Positions 33,383 to 42,850 of a DNA stretch of 64,000 bases are shown piece by piece (positions within the stretch are counted from its first letter, which is position 1; the number at the start of each line of letters is the position of its first letter). The notes under the pieces were generated by a model. It was not told the DNA's origin and searched no databases. It saw nothing but the letters and a program-made list of their open reading frames with translations. The position numbers and the translations under genes are program-made. The stretch is from the NCBI RefSeq assembly GCF_002879885.1, contig NZ_PNYA01000036.1, positions 1 through 64,000 on the forward strand, read 5' to 3'. Origin of the DNA: Trinickia dabaoshanensis (GTDB lineage: Bacteria > Pseudomonadota > Gammaproteobacteria > Burkholderiales > Burkholderiaceae).

Positions 33383-34147
33383 ATGACGAAGCATGCAATA
33401 GCAACACGCGAACAATGGCTAAGCGCGCGCCTTGAACTGTTGGAAGCCGAGAAGGCGCTGACCCGGCGCGGCGACGAACTCGCCCTGCGCCGTCAAGCTT
33501 TGCCTTGGGTGCGCGTGGACAAGGACTACCGCTTCGAGACGGAGCGCGGCGCCGCATCGCTTGCCGATCTGTTCGATGGGCGCTCGCAATTGATCGTTTA
33601 TCACTTCATGTTCGGGCCGGACTACAAGGCGGGATGCCCGTCGTGTTCGTCGATTGCCGATTCGTTCAACGGCTTCGGCGTGCATCTCGCTCAGCACGAC
33701 GTCACGTTGACGGCCGTGTCGCGCGCCTCGCTCGAGCAGTTGCAAGCGTATAAGCGGCGCATGGGGTGGACGTTTCCATGGGCCAGCTCAGGCGAGAACG
33801 ACTTCAATTTCGATTTCAACGTGTCGTTCTCGGAGATGCAGCAGCGCGACGGCGATGTCGAATACAACTATCAGCGCGGCCGCCATGCGATGGACGCCGA
33901 CCCCGCGCCCGCGCCCGTCGAACAATTCGCACGCAGTTGCGGCACCGATGCGAAGACGTACGCGAGAGACCGGCCCGGCATGAGCGCGTTCGTGCTCGAG
34001 GACGGCGTGGTCTACCACACGTATTCGACGTATGCCCGCGGACTCGACGCGCTGTGGGGCATGTATCAGTGGCTCGATCGCGCCCCGCTCGGCCGCAACG
34101 AGACCGGCGTCTGGTGGAAGCGGCACGACGAGTATGCGCAACGGTGA
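33383..34147 (+). CDS. DUF899 family thioredoxin-like protein
   Basis: Cytosolic protein of 254 aa. DUF899 marks are RRGDELALRRQALPWVRVDKDY near the N-terminus, then a thioredoxin-fold block YHFMFGPDY-KAGCPSCSSIADSFNG with a CPSC redox-like motif, LTAVSRASLEQL, and a C-terminal GMYQWLDRAPLGRNE. Function is unknown in the family; a role in thiol redox or carbon-source stress is only a guess. AAGGAGG lies six bases before the ATG. Its stop overlaps or adjoins the next gene (DUF2182), so they are translated from one mRNA. Confidence 0.88.
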   Translation: MTKHAIATREQWLSARLELLEAEKALTRRGDELALRRQALPWVRVDKDYRFETERGAASLADLFDGRSQLIVYHFMFGPDYKAGCPSCSSIADSFNGFGVHLAQHDVTLTAVSRASLEQLQAYKRRMGWTFPWASSGENDFNFDFNVSFSEMQQRDGDVEYNYQRGRHAMDADPAPAPVEQFARSCGTDAKTYARDRPGMSAFVLEDGVVYHTYSTYARGLDALWGMYQWLDRAPLGRNETGVWWKRHDEYAQR

Positions 34148-34158
34148 GGCCAGCCGCG

Positions 34159-34887
34159 ATGGGCGAGATACCGATGCCGGGCGGGTGGTCGATGTCGGCG
34201 ATGTGGATGCCGATGTGCGGACAGAGCTGGCTCGGCGCCGCGCTGACATTCGTCGGCATGTGGACGTGGATGATGGCGGCGATGATGCTGCCATTGTGGA
34301 CACCTGCGTGGCGACGTTTTTTATCCCGGTATCGTTCGCCTACCGTCCATGCGTTCCTTGCCGCGCATCGCTCGCCCATTTCGTGCTGGGGCGCGGCCGC
34401 TCGAACCGCACTGTTGACCGGTGTGTGCTACTTGCTGTCATGGGCCGCCGCCGGCGCGATCGTATTTGCGCTCGGCAATGCACTGGCCGCCAACTTGCCG
34501 CACGTGCCCATGCTCGCCCGCTTTGTGCCGCTCCTTTCGGCCGGCCTAACCATCATCGCGGGTGCCGTTCAATTCACACCGTGGAAGATGACCCAAATCG
34601 CCTGTTGCCGATACGACCACGCCTGCGAATCGCCGAGTGTCGTCGCCCCGGTAGCCGCGTGCAAGCGCGGCGGGCGGGCGGCCCTTCGCGACGGCTATTG
34701 CTGTGGCAATTTGATGGCCGTCCTGCTTGTCGCCGGCGTCATGAACCTACCCGCGATGGCGGGCCTAACGGCCGCCATGAGCATCGAGCGGCTAGCGCCG
34801 GCAGACGGTCGCGCGGCTTACGGCATCGGCGCGATCGTATCGAGCATCGGCGTATATATGGCCGCCCGCGCGATACTCACGCTCTAG
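34159..34887 (+). CDS. DUF2182 family predicted metal-binding membrane protein
   Basis: Integral membrane protein of about 242 aa with five or six helices. The N-terminal helix is methionine/tryptophan-rich (WMPMCGQSWLGAALTF, VGMWTWMMAAMMLPLW), as in DUF2182. A cytoplasmic loop contains FTPWKMTQIACCRYDHACESP and DGYCCGNLM, cysteine-rich segments that could bind metal. A GTG at 34144 overlaps the stop of the DUF899 gene (GTGA) and is in frame, so translational coupling from that GTG is an alternative start. The gene end overlaps the convergent glycosyltransferase gene by 4 bp. Confidence 0.8.
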   Translation: MGEIPMPGGWSMSAMWMPMCGQSWLGAALTFVGMWTWMMAAMMLPLWTPAWRRFLSRYRSPTVHAFLAAHRSPISCWGAAARTALLTGVCYLLSWAAAGAIVFALGNALAANLPHVPMLARFVPLLSAGLTIIAGAVQFTPWKMTQIACCRYDHACESPSVVAPVAACKRGGRAALRDGYCCGNLMAVLLVAGVMNLPAMAGLTAAMSIERLAPADGRAAYGIGAIVSSIGVYMAARAILTL

Positions 34888-36761
34888 CCGGCTGCACGCG
34901 CAGCCGCGGCGCGTCGTACGGCCTGCTCCAGGTCGCCCCGCAACTCGCCGAGCGGCTCCGTCCAATCGCGATATACCCGCTGACGATAAAGCTTGATCGT
35001 CGGATACCAAGGACTATCGCGCCGCTCGGTCATCCAAACCCAATGCGGATTGACGTCGAGCAGCAAATACGTGGGCCGCCCCAATGCGGCGGCCAGGTGA
35101 GCGACCGATGTGCAAACCGTTACCACCAGATCGAGGCTGCAAATCAGCGCAGCCGTAGCGTCGAAGCTCGCGAGTTCGCTCGTGCGATCGATAAGCGGCA
35201 ATCCCGCCGCCGCCATTCGAGCGACGTCCTCTTCGCCTCCCACCTGCAAGCTATACCAATCGATGCCCGCGATTCCCGAGAACGCTTCGGCATAACGTTC
35301 GGGCGCAATGGCACGCAGCGGGTTGCGCTGATGGTCACGGCTACCGGTCCAGACCAACCCGGCTTTGAGCGTCCCATCGCCGCGGCGATGCATATCGCGA
35401 CGCCAACGCTCCACCTGCGCCGGATCCGCTAGTAGATACGATGCCGGAGCCAGGAGCGTTTGGAGCGTGACGCCAAGCGTGAGCGGCAAACTCGCCAACG
35501 GCAGTTGGTAATCGAACGGTGGCAGCTTTGCCACGTCGCTCGGCAACAGTTCGACGTCATAGGCGGCCAAGCTTCGTTTGAAGAGTTCGAAAAGCGGTGG
35601 GAAGCAGCAACAGATAACCTTGCCGCCCGCGTCGCGTACCTGTTGGATGATCGAAGGCAAGAAGCGAATGAATTGGATGGCATCGCCATGTCCCTGCTCC
35701 CCCCAGACGAGCAAGGTCTTTCCCGCGAGCGCTTCGCCGTGCCAGCGCCGCTCCGGGCAAAAGCCTCCCACATGCTCGAGTTCCGGCGAGCCGTTCCAGC
35801 GTGCTTCGAAATTGATCCAGCCGTTGGGGAAATCGCCGTGCATCAGCTGCAGCATCGCCACGGAAAATTGAATCCTCGGCTCGGCGCCCGACACCTTTGC
35901 GGCGTGCACGATCGCATCGAACGCCTCGCTCCATCGCTGCGATTCACGGGCCGCATTGCTCAATGCAAGCTGTGCCAAGCCGAAATCCGGAGTCAGCGTG
36001 CATGCTCGCCGCGCCGCGATCAACGCCTTATCCGGCTCGCGCATCTTGAGCCAGACGTTGGCCATATTCGTCCATGCGAGCGCATGATCCGGTTCCGCGC
36101 GAAGCGCCTCCGCCCCGAGGGCCAACGCGGCTTCACATTCGCCTCGCGTGTAGTACAGCGCCGAGAGGTTGTTGCGCAGCATCGGAAGGTCGGGGTCGAG
36201 CGACATCGCGCGCTCGTATGCGCGCAACGCGGCATCGAGCGCCCCGGCCTGCTGTTCGGTGAGCCCGAGCGAGAACCATGCGTCCGCGCGTTCGGGCTCG
36301 CGCTCGCACCAATGCTTGCAAACGGCGACGCCAACTTCCGATCGCCGCATCGCATGAGCAAGCATCGCCCACTCCGAAATCCATTGCGTCGCATCGGGCA
36401 TCGCGCGGTGCGCGCGCTCGAACAGTTCGAGCGCACGATCGGATTCGCCCATTTGAACCGCCAAACGCGCGGCCTCGACGAGCGCCGGGCCGTGTGCCGG
36501 CGCCACGGCGAAAACGCAGTCGAGCCAAGCTCGCGCGTCTTCATAGCGGCCGCAAAGCCGCAGCAGTTCGGCTTGTGCGGTGGCGGCAGCGGCGTCGCCG
36601 GGCATGCGCGCCAGCCAATCGGACACGCACGCCCACGCATCGATCAACGCCCCCGCCTCCACTTGCCGACGGAAGTTCGACCATCGCGCGTGCGCGTCGA
36701 TCATGACCGAATTGCCCGCGGACATGCCCGCGGGTATTGCATCGTCTCGTTGGGAAGCCAT
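34884..36761 (-). CDS. TPR-repeat glycosyltransferase (GT9/GT41-like), last gene of the adhesin operon
   Basis: Cytosolic protein of 625 aa. Residues about 20-320 contain roughly eight tetratricopeptide repeats (for example GALDAALRAYERAMSLDPDL and EAALALGAEALRAEPDHALA). The C-terminal half is the catalytic region common to TPR-linked heptosyltransferase/OGT-like enzymes: WGEQGHGDAIQFIRFLP, GLVWTGSRDHQRNPLRA, DWYSLQVGGEE and VTVCTSVAHLAAALGRP (usually VDTAVAHL). It should transfer a sugar to protein acceptors gripped by the TPR arm. It is last in the minus-strand operon led by the trimeric adhesin, pointing to adhesin glycosylation before export. The start at 36761 is chosen for composition; no strong ribosome site. 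Confidence 0.8.
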   Translation of the reverse strand: MASQRDDAIPAGMSAGNSVMIDAHARWSNFRRQVEAGALIDAWACVSDWLARMPGDAAAATAQAELLRLCGRYEDARAWLDCVFAVAPAHGPALVEAARLAVQMGESDRALELFERAHRAMPDATQWISEWAMLAHAMRRSEVGVAVCKHWCEREPERADAWFSLGLTEQQAGALDAALRAYERAMSLDPDLPMLRNNLSALYYTRGECEAALALGAEALRAEPDHALAWTNMANVWLKMREPDKALIAARRACTLTPDFGLAQLALSNAARESQRWSEAFDAIVHAAKVSGAEPRIQFSVAMLQLMHGDFPNGWINFEARWNGSPELEHVGGFCPERRWHGEALAGKTLLVWGEQGHGDAIQFIRFLPSIIQQVRDAGGKVICCCFPPLFELFKRSLAAYDVELLPSDVAKLPPFDYQLPLASLPLTLGVTLQTLLAPASYLLADPAQVERWRRDMHRRGDGTLKAGLVWTGSRDHQRNPLRAIAPERYAEAFSGIAGIDWYSLQVGGEEDVARMAAAGLPLIDRTSELASFDATAALICSLDLVVTVCTSVAHLAAALGRPTYLLLDVNPHWVWMTERRDSPWYPTIKLYRQRVYRDWTEPLGELRGDLEQAVRRAAAARAAG

Positions 36762-36787
36762 GATCGATGGTCGCAATGAATCCGTCA

Positions 36788-37267
36788 CTAGCGGCCAACT
36801 TGCGCCTGCGACGCAACGTTCTGACTCGCACGCGGCGCGTAGCCCGTGAAGTACCACCGGCCATCGTTTCCGAGCTGGAAGCTCAGCTTTTCGTAGATCA
36901 CCTGTCCGTCGGTCCGCCAGGTGGTGTAGTCGACGTTCGCATAAAGGCCGTCGGGGACGACTTTGTCATGCGAATAAGTCAAGCGCGTCACGGATGACCA
37001 TCCACGATGGCTCACGGTCCCAACCACCTGACGCAACTGCGATAGCCCGCTTTCGAATCCGTTCTCGGCGTATTTCGCTTTCACAAACGGGGCCGTTTCC
37101 TGCCACACGGCCGAATACCGGCCCGCGTCGATTTGCTGAATCAGACGTTGCGCGTCGCCGAGCAACTCGTCGGCGGAGGCGCCCGCTTCAGCACCGTGCG
37201 CGAGCATCGACACCATCGCAAGCGTGCATGCCCCGGCCAGTTTGTATCCCCGGGCGAAACATTTCAT
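36788..37267 (-). CDS. DUF4019 family periplasmic protein
   Basis: Exported protein of 159 aa. A signal peptide (MKCFARGYKLAGACTLAM... to AHGAEA) precedes a single DUF4019-like domain: a helix with ELLGDAQRLIQQIDAGRYSAVWQETAPFVK (split at Ala/Gly), then a strand region GLYANVDYTTWRTDGQVIYEKLSFQL and the closing DGRWYFTGYAP. Function is unknown. Its ATG overlaps the TGA of the BamE-like gene (ATGA), so translation is coupled. Operon position between that lipoprotein and a glycosyltransferase suggests a periplasmic accessory of the adhesin. Confidence 0.8.
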   Translation of the reverse strand: MKCFARGYKLAGACTLAMVSMLAHGAEAGASADELLGDAQRLIQQIDAGRYSAVWQETAPFVKAKYAENGFESGLSQLRQVVGTVSHRGWSSVTRLTYSHDKVVPDGLYANVDYTTWRTDGQVIYEKLSFQLGNDGRWYFTGYAPRASQNVASQAQVGR

Positions 37268-37722
37268 TGAGCGTTCTCCTTCGCGCCGGATGTATCGTCG
37301 GCATGGGTGGCGATCTTAGCAGGCGCGAACCGTTCGCACGCCGGGTCGTTCCAGCGCGTGCGGCTAACGCGATTGTGATCGTCGAATTGAATCTGATACT
37401 CGCAGGTGAGCGTCTTGCGCGCATCGGTTTCATTGGGGAAATGGAACAGGTAGTTCCACACTCGAACATGGAAGACGCTTTCGTGAAAGTGCGGCGGGCC
37501 GATCAACGGATAGACCTGAGCCTTGGTCATGCCGGGCTCGACCCTACGCAAGTTTTCGACGTTCGGAAACGTCCCGTCGGGTGTCGTTGCAAGATCCTGC
37601 GAGGGAAATGCCGTATCCGTCGGGCCGGCGCATGCGGCTAGCCCTATCGAGCACGACGCCGCAACGAGGGCCATCTTCACCGATCGATTGTTCATGGTTT
37701 TCAGGAGTCCGAGTGGATTCAT
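37264..37722 (-). CDS. BamE-like outer-membrane lipoprotein
   Basis: Lipoprotein of 152 aa with lipobox LAAC (Cys31 from this start) and Ala at +2, which predicts outer-membrane sorting. The domain has the SmpA/OmlA (BamE) pattern: VEPGMTKAQVYPLIGPPHFHES followed by VWNYLFHF and a strand CEYQIQFDDHNRV. It is a paralogue of the BAM-complex accessory protein. The start at 37722 lies 7 bp after the adhesin stop; an ATG at 37695 would give a tighter signal peptide. Co-transcription directly behind a giant trimeric autotransporter suggests a dedicated insertion or assembly factor. Confidence 0.8.
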   Translation of the reverse strand: MNPLGLLKTMNNRSVKMALVAASCSIGLAACAGPTDTAFPSQDLATTPDGTFPNVENLRRVEPGMTKAQVYPLIGPPHFHESVFHVRVWNYLFHFPNETDARKTLTCEYQIQFDDHNRVSRTRWNDPACERFAPAKIATHADDTSGAKENAQ

Positions 37723-37729
37723 ATCGCCA

Positions 37730-40700
37730 TCACCATTGGTAGCCCGCACCGACGACGGCGCCATAGCTGCCGCGCGTATTCGATGACACGGCCGCCTTGT
37801 ACACCCAATGGTCGTTTTCGGAAATCGTCGAAATGCCGAGAGCCTGTCCCGATTGTCCGCGATAGACGCTGCCCGCGAGCGCGACCATGCTCCTGCCGGG
37901 CCCTGTCGGCTGCGGCAAGCCGGCCACCGCCATCGCCGTTGCCGCACCGCCGTCGGCATCGCGGCGATACGAATCCAAGTTGCTGCGCAGCCCTGCGATC
38001 TGATTGTCGGTGTAGGCGTTGGCCTGCGACAGCGTGTTGTTCAACTGCTCGACGTTCACCGCGTCGTTCGCCGCGGTACCCGCTTGGACATTGACGATTT
38101 GCCGCGTCGCGGTGCTCGACCCCACCGCCACGACATTCGTCCGCCCGCCGTCGTTACTGCCCGAGCCGATCGCCGTCGAACCGTTGCCCGTCGCGCTGGC
38201 GCCGACGCCGACCGCGGTCGCATTATTGCCGCTCGCCGACGCGCTGTTGCCGACCGCCGTGCTGCTGGAGCCGGAAGCGACCGCACCCGCACCGCCCGCG
38301 GACGAGTTCGAGCCGCTCGACGAGGGCGTCGTATTGCCGCCGCTGCCGGTCGGCGTCGACGTGAAGTTGCCGCTGTTCGTAATCAGCGTCGTCAACTGTT
38401 GTTGAACCGCTTGCAACTGCGAAACGTTCACGGCGTCGGTACCGAGGCGACCCGCAGCCAAGCCGGTTATCTGACGGCCGCCGACGTTGACTTCACCCAA
38501 CGACGTTTGCGGGGAACTCAAGCCGTACGCGATGTAGTTCGTCAATGCCCCGATCGCCGTGGTCGATCCCGCGCCTAAGGCGACGCTATTGGTGAACGTG
38601 GCGTTCGCGCCGGCACCCAGCGCGAGTGCATCGACGGCGCTGCTCGTGGCGCCCGAGCCGAGGGCCACGCTGCCCGTGGAGCCCGCGTTCGCATTCGCGC
38701 CTTGCGCGATCGATTGCGCGCCGCTCGCCGTCGATTTGCTGCCGAGCGCGATCGCATCGGCCTGCACCGAGGTCGCCGCTTCGCCGATCGCCACGCCGCC
38801 CGGCGCGGTTTGCTCGACGATCGACCCGTTGCCGATGCCCACGCCGTTGTCGCCGTTGACGACTGTCGTCGGCCCGACGGCGACCGATTCCGCCCCGACG
38901 GCAAGCGAATCGTTCGCCGTCGAATTGGCGTGGAAGTACTTCGTCGTCGTGACCGAGAACGCCTGCAGCGCGCCGGTCAATTGCCGGATCGTGACCGCGT
39001 CGTTGGGGGCGGTACCGTCCGCGACGTTCGTCAATTGCCGGTAGCTCAGGCTGCCGGGTGTGCCGTTACCGAACGAGACCGCGCCGAGCAACGTCGCGTC
39101 CGTCGTGTTGACCGGGATCGAATGGGTACCGGCCGTGATCGGGGTGGTGGAGGTGGTGATCGCGCGGTTCGACAGCGAGCCGGAGCCGATCGCAACGCCA
39201 TCGGTGACGGACACCGATGACCCCGCTCCCAACGCGAGCCCGTTGGTCGCAGCCGCTTGCACCTGGGCGCCGTTGCCGGCCGCGAGCGAATCGTTCGCGC
39301 CCGCAACCGCGAGCGGCCCGATCGCGATGCTGTCGGTACCCGTCGCCTGGCTATCGGCTGCCGTCGAGTTCGCGTGGAAGTACTTGATGCCCGCGCCGTT
39401 TTGGATGTTGTTGACAGTGGTCGTCAGGTTGCCGACATTCTGGTTCGTCGTAAACAGTTGCAAACCGTTGACCGCATCGGTGCTGGTCGAACTGAGCGTC
39501 CCGCCCGCGACGTTCGTGATTTTGTTCGGGCCGGTACCGCCATGGTCGGCGTTATAGGCGCCCGTCCCACCGTTGGCCGTCGGGTCCCACACCAGCGCGT
39601 TGTTTTGCGTCTGCGTCAGTTGCGATTCGACCGATTGCAACTGGCTCACGTTCACGGCGTCGGTCGCCGCGGAGCCCGCCGCGACGTTTGTCACGCGCCG
39701 CTCATTGCCCGCCGAGCCGACCGAGACTTCGCCGATCGGCGCCGTGCCGGCCAAGACACCCGTGCCCGGGTTGTACGCGGCCTGGCCCAAGTTCGAGGTC
39801 GTCGTCGCGTTCGAACCGAGCGCCACGGAATTGGCCGCCGTCGCTTGCGCGTTGTTGCCGAGCGCGACGGCATTCGCGTTGCTCGACGTCGCGCCGGAGC
39901 CTACGGCCACCCCATTTGCGCCGGACGCGGTAGCGTTGGTGCCGGCCGCGATCGAATCGTTGCCGGTCGCCCCGTTATTCGAGAAGTTGCCTTGCTGGGT
40001 GCCGCCGTCGTTGACACTGTAGTAGTGCGTCGCGCTCGCGGCCACGACGGAAGTCAGCTGCGAAACGTTGACCGCATCGGTTGCCGACGTGCCGGCCGCG
40101 ACGTTGTGGATTTGGGTCGAACTGCCGCCCGGATCGAGCGTAATGCTGTTGAAGTTCGTGACGCCGCCGGGCGCGTCGTACTTGACGGCTTCGTTGTTGA
40201 GTGTGTTGAACGACGTCGTGAGCCCGGTGAGCGACGTCGAAATGTTCGTGACCGCTTGATTGGTTTGAAATAGTTGCGAACCGTTGATCGCGTCCAGGCT
40301 CGTGCTGGTGACTTGCCCGGCGGCGACGTTCGTCACCTGCCTCGGGGCCGTGCTCGTTCCCACGCTCACGACGCTCGTCGGGTTGCCGCCGGCAAAGCTG
40401 ACGGTGTTACCGGCGATGGTGCCCGTCGGCGTGGGATTCGGCGCGGCGCTCGTCGAACCGGCGCCTAACGCCACGTCATTGGCGTTCGTCGCGACGGCGC
40501 CTGAACCGAGTGCAACGCCATTGGTATTGCCGGCCAGCGCGCTCGCACCCAGTGCGATGCCGCCCGCCGCTGCCGCGCTCGATGCGTTGCCGAGCGCCAC
40601 CGACCCTTGGCCTTGCGCGTTGTTGCTATTGCCGATGGCGACGGCACCGTTGCCGTTTGCCGTATTGTTCGAGCCCAGTTCGACGGCGCCCGTGCCGATG

Positions 40701-42118
40701 GCGGAGCCCGGATCGCCGATCGCTACCGCGCCATTGCCGCTGGCGGTCTGCGCTTCGCCGAGTGCGACGGCGCCGGTACCGCTCGTGACTTGAGAACTAT
40801 GACCGCCTGCGATCGAGCCGGTGCCCGCCACCGCCGCGACCGTATTGCTGTCGCCGATCGCGATGGTCGATGCAGCCAATGCCTTCGATGTGTTGCCGAT
40901 CGCGGTGGAGGCCGACGCCGAAGCCGTGGACACGTTGCCCACGGCAACCGCGTTCTGTCCGCTAACCGTGGAAGAAACGCCGAGGGCGACGCCGTCAATA
41001 CCCGTTGCCGTACTAGCGGCCCCCAATGCGATGCCTTGATTCGCGGAGGATACAGCGCTGGCACCGATGGCAAGCGCGTCTCCCCCCGATGCAGTGGAGT
41101 TGATGCCCATTGCGGCCGAACCGATTCCCGACGCGGTCGCGCCGGCTGCCAACGCGATCGACGAGGTGTTGGTCGCCGCCGCCAGATCGCCCAACGCGAC
41201 ACTGAACATGGACGACGCGACCGAATTGACGCCGATAGCGACAGAGCTGGTGCCGGAAGCGACTGCGAGTTGTCCGAGTGCCGCCGCGAAAATACCGCTG
41301 GCTGTCGTATTGAACCCGAGCGCGATGGACTGCCCCCCCGACGCCCGCGTACCGGAGCCAGGGACACCGGCGGTCCCGCCCGCGCCGATGGCGATGGAAG
41401 CTAGGCCAGACGCGCCGCTGTTGACACCCAAGGCGACCGCGGATGCGGAACTGGCCAGCGCGCCGCTTCCTATTGCGACCGCCGCGGCAGTCGTGCTCGT
41501 CGCCTGATTGCCGATCGCGACCGCGCCGGTATCGCTGGCGGTTGCTTGATTGCCGAGTGCGGTGGAAAATGCGCCCGCGGAGCGGGATCCCCAGCCGTAT
41601 GCCGCCGATTGCTGGCCCGATGCGGTTGCGCCGTTTGCGATCGCGGTGGCGCTGACGCCGCTGGCGTTCGCGCCGCTCCCAATCGCTACGGAGCCCGACT
41701 GGGTAGCCGCCGACGCATTGCCGATCGCAACGCTGAAATCACCCGTCGCCCCCGCGAACGCCCCTATCGCGACCGAGCTTGTCCCGCTGGCGGTGACGAA
41801 ATTGCCGAACGCGCTGGCATTGACCTGCGAGGCCGTGGCCGAAATACCGACCGCGACCGCATTACCCGCGGTTGCGGTAGCGCTCGGGCCAACGTTGTAT
41901 TGCGCGTGCGCCCGCTCGGGGACGACCGTGCCCCAGAGCGCGATCGCGGCGGCGATCGCCGTGATCGCGCCGCTTGCGCCGGCCCCGCGGCTGTTCGTCC
42001 GCGGAGCGTGAGCGCACACCGCGACCATCCCCGGCCTGCCGCTCGCTCGATCCAGTTCGGACGCTGCCACCCAAGCCCCCAAGGCTTCATTCCAGATTGT
42101 CTTATATGACTTGTTCAT
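37730..42118 (-). CDS. Trimeric autotransporter adhesin (YadA/BpaA-like)
   Basis: Cell-surface adhesin of 1462 aa secreted by type Vc. Residues 1-28 are an ESPR extended signal region (MNKSYKTIWNEALGAWV), and signal cleavage is likely near AHA-QYN (72/73). From about 80 to 600, and again in later blocks, come 14-residue YadA head repeats of the A-x-G-x-x-A/S-x-A-hydrophobic-G type. At least seven neck motifs follow the pattern NVAAG-x-x-x-x-DAVNxSQL. A short coiled-coil stalk (QANAYTDNQIAGLRSNL) precedes the four-strand YadA anchor ending in GYQW. It starts a four-gene operon with accessory genes. Functions to expect are attachment, biofilm formation or autoaggregation. Confidence 0.95.
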   Translation of the reverse strand: MNKSYKTIWNEALGAWVAASELDRASGRPGMVAVCAHAPRTNSRGAGASGAITAIAAAIALWGTVVPERAHAQYNVGPSATATAGNAVAVGISATASQVNASAFGNFVTASGTSSVAIGAFAGATGDFSVAIGNASAATQSGSVAIGSGANASGVSATAIANGATASGQQSAAYGWGSRSAGAFSTALGNQATASDTGAVAIGNQATSTTAAAVAIGSGALASSASAVALGVNSGASGLASIAIGAGGTAGVPGSGTRASGGQSIALGFNTTASGIFAAALGQLAVASGTSSVAIGVNSVASSMFSVALGDLAAATNTSSIALAAGATASGIGSAAMGINSTASGGDALAIGASAVSSANQGIALGAASTATGIDGVALGVSSTVSGQNAVAVGNVSTASASASTAIGNTSKALAASTIAIGDSNTVAAVAGTGSIAGGHSSQVTSGTGAVALGEAQTASGNGAVAIGDPGSAIGTGAVELGSNNTANGNGAVAIGNSNNAQGQGSVALGNASSAAAAGGIALGASALAGNTNGVALGSGAVATNANDVALGAGSTSAAPNPTPTGTIAGNTVSFAGGNPTSVVSVGTSTAPRQVTNVAAGQVTSTSLDAINGSQLFQTNQAVTNISTSLTGLTTSFNTLNNEAVKYDAPGGVTNFNSITLDPGGSSTQIHNVAAGTSATDAVNVSQLTSVVAASATHYYSVNDGGTQQGNFSNNGATGNDSIAAGTNATASGANGVAVGSGATSSNANAVALGNNAQATAANSVALGSNATTTSNLGQAAYNPGTGVLAGTAPIGEVSVGSAGNERRVTNVAAGSAATDAVNVSQLQSVESQLTQTQNNALVWDPTANGGTGAYNADHGGTGPNKITNVAGGTLSSTSTDAVNGLQLFTTNQNVGNLTTTVNNIQNGAGIKYFHANSTAADSQATGTDSIAIGPLAVAGANDSLAAGNGAQVQAAATNGLALGAGSSVSVTDGVAIGSGSLSNRAITTSTTPITAGTHSIPVNTTDATLLGAVSFGNGTPGSLSYRQLTNVADGTAPNDAVTIRQLTGALQAFSVTTTKYFHANSTANDSLAVGAESVAVGPTTVVNGDNGVGIGNGSIVEQTAPGGVAIGEAATSVQADAIALGSKSTASGAQSIAQGANANAGSTGSVALGSGATSSAVDALALGAGANATFTNSVALGAGSTTAIGALTNYIAYGLSSPQTSLGEVNVGGRQITGLAAGRLGTDAVNVSQLQAVQQQLTTLITNSGNFTSTPTGSGGNTTPSSSGSNSSAGGAGAVASGSSSTAVGNSASASGNNATAVGVGASATGNGSTAIGSGSNDGGRTNVVAVGSSTATRQIVNVQAGTAANDAVNVEQLNNTLSQANAYTDNQIAGLRSNLDSYRRDADGGAATAMAVAGLPQPTGPGRSMVALAGSVYRGQSGQALGISTISENDHWVYKAAVSSNTRGSYGAVVGAGYQW

Positions 42119-42850
42119 CGTTATTCCGCCACATGTTTGTCATGAAATTCGAAAAAGAACAAAGAGCGCGATCGGAAGCGAGGGCACAGGCTTTCAAAAG
42201 TCATTCAGGCGTGCTTCGTCACACCGATGTCATTCGATGAAAAATGCACTAAAAATACAAATTCGCACGCAACCGGCCGCCCAACCAGTTAGGAGTGCTA
42301 ACTAGTTGATCGACTATAAAGCTCGCCCCGGCCGAGGCAACCGCCTTTGGATCCGCCATCTGCGTTACATGAACGACCGCAAAGCTTCAGCGAACAAGCG
42401 CAGTCCCGAATGGGGAGACCTTTCCGCCGGGTGCCGATCCATCGACCGCGTGCCGGTATCGGCCGGCGGTCAATCCGATGGGGAAGGAATCGGACTAAGA
42501 AGGGGGCCGCGCATGAAGACATGCATGGGCAGATAGCGCTCGACGCGGGTCGCGCCAAACGTTTGCTTGCGTCTCTGATTGGAGGTGCTCATCGTTATCG
42601 TGCCTCAGCAAGTGCTGCAGGTGCCTCTTTGTTCTCGACATGGGCGGCCCGTCCCACGCCTATCCGTCGGCACTCTCGCGGTCAACGCACTGCTTGGGAC
42701 CGATACCAACGGTATGGTGAGGATTCTCGTTGAAGATGCGTGGGATGGCAATAATTTGTGTGAGAAATCCCACTAAATGGCATTGTTCACAATTGTTGCG
42801 TCTTTGAGAATTGTTATGGATTCCTCGAGAATCGATAGGCTCGGGCGGGA
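42119..42850. other. Intergenic region upstream of the adhesin operon (about 730 bp)
   Basis: Lower in GC than its surroundings, especially at 42100-42260 and 42770-42840. It should hold the adhesin promoter and any phase or environmental control. A small stem-loop AGTTAG/CTAACT lies at 42288-42304. Open frames in the middle have no ribosome site or recognisable domain. I see no gene here; a small RNA or a decayed gene is possible. Confidence 0.45.

Noticed and set aside
38600-41900. Repeated short units in the adhesin resembling a repeat array or CRISPR
   Set aside because: They encode 14-residue YadA head repeats in frame. Units vary, there is no constant repeat with unique spacers, and no cas genes are near.
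42306-42733. Open frames between the adhesin and CMD genes
   Set aside because: No ribosome site in any frame, arginine-rich mixed composition and no domain; treated as intergenic.
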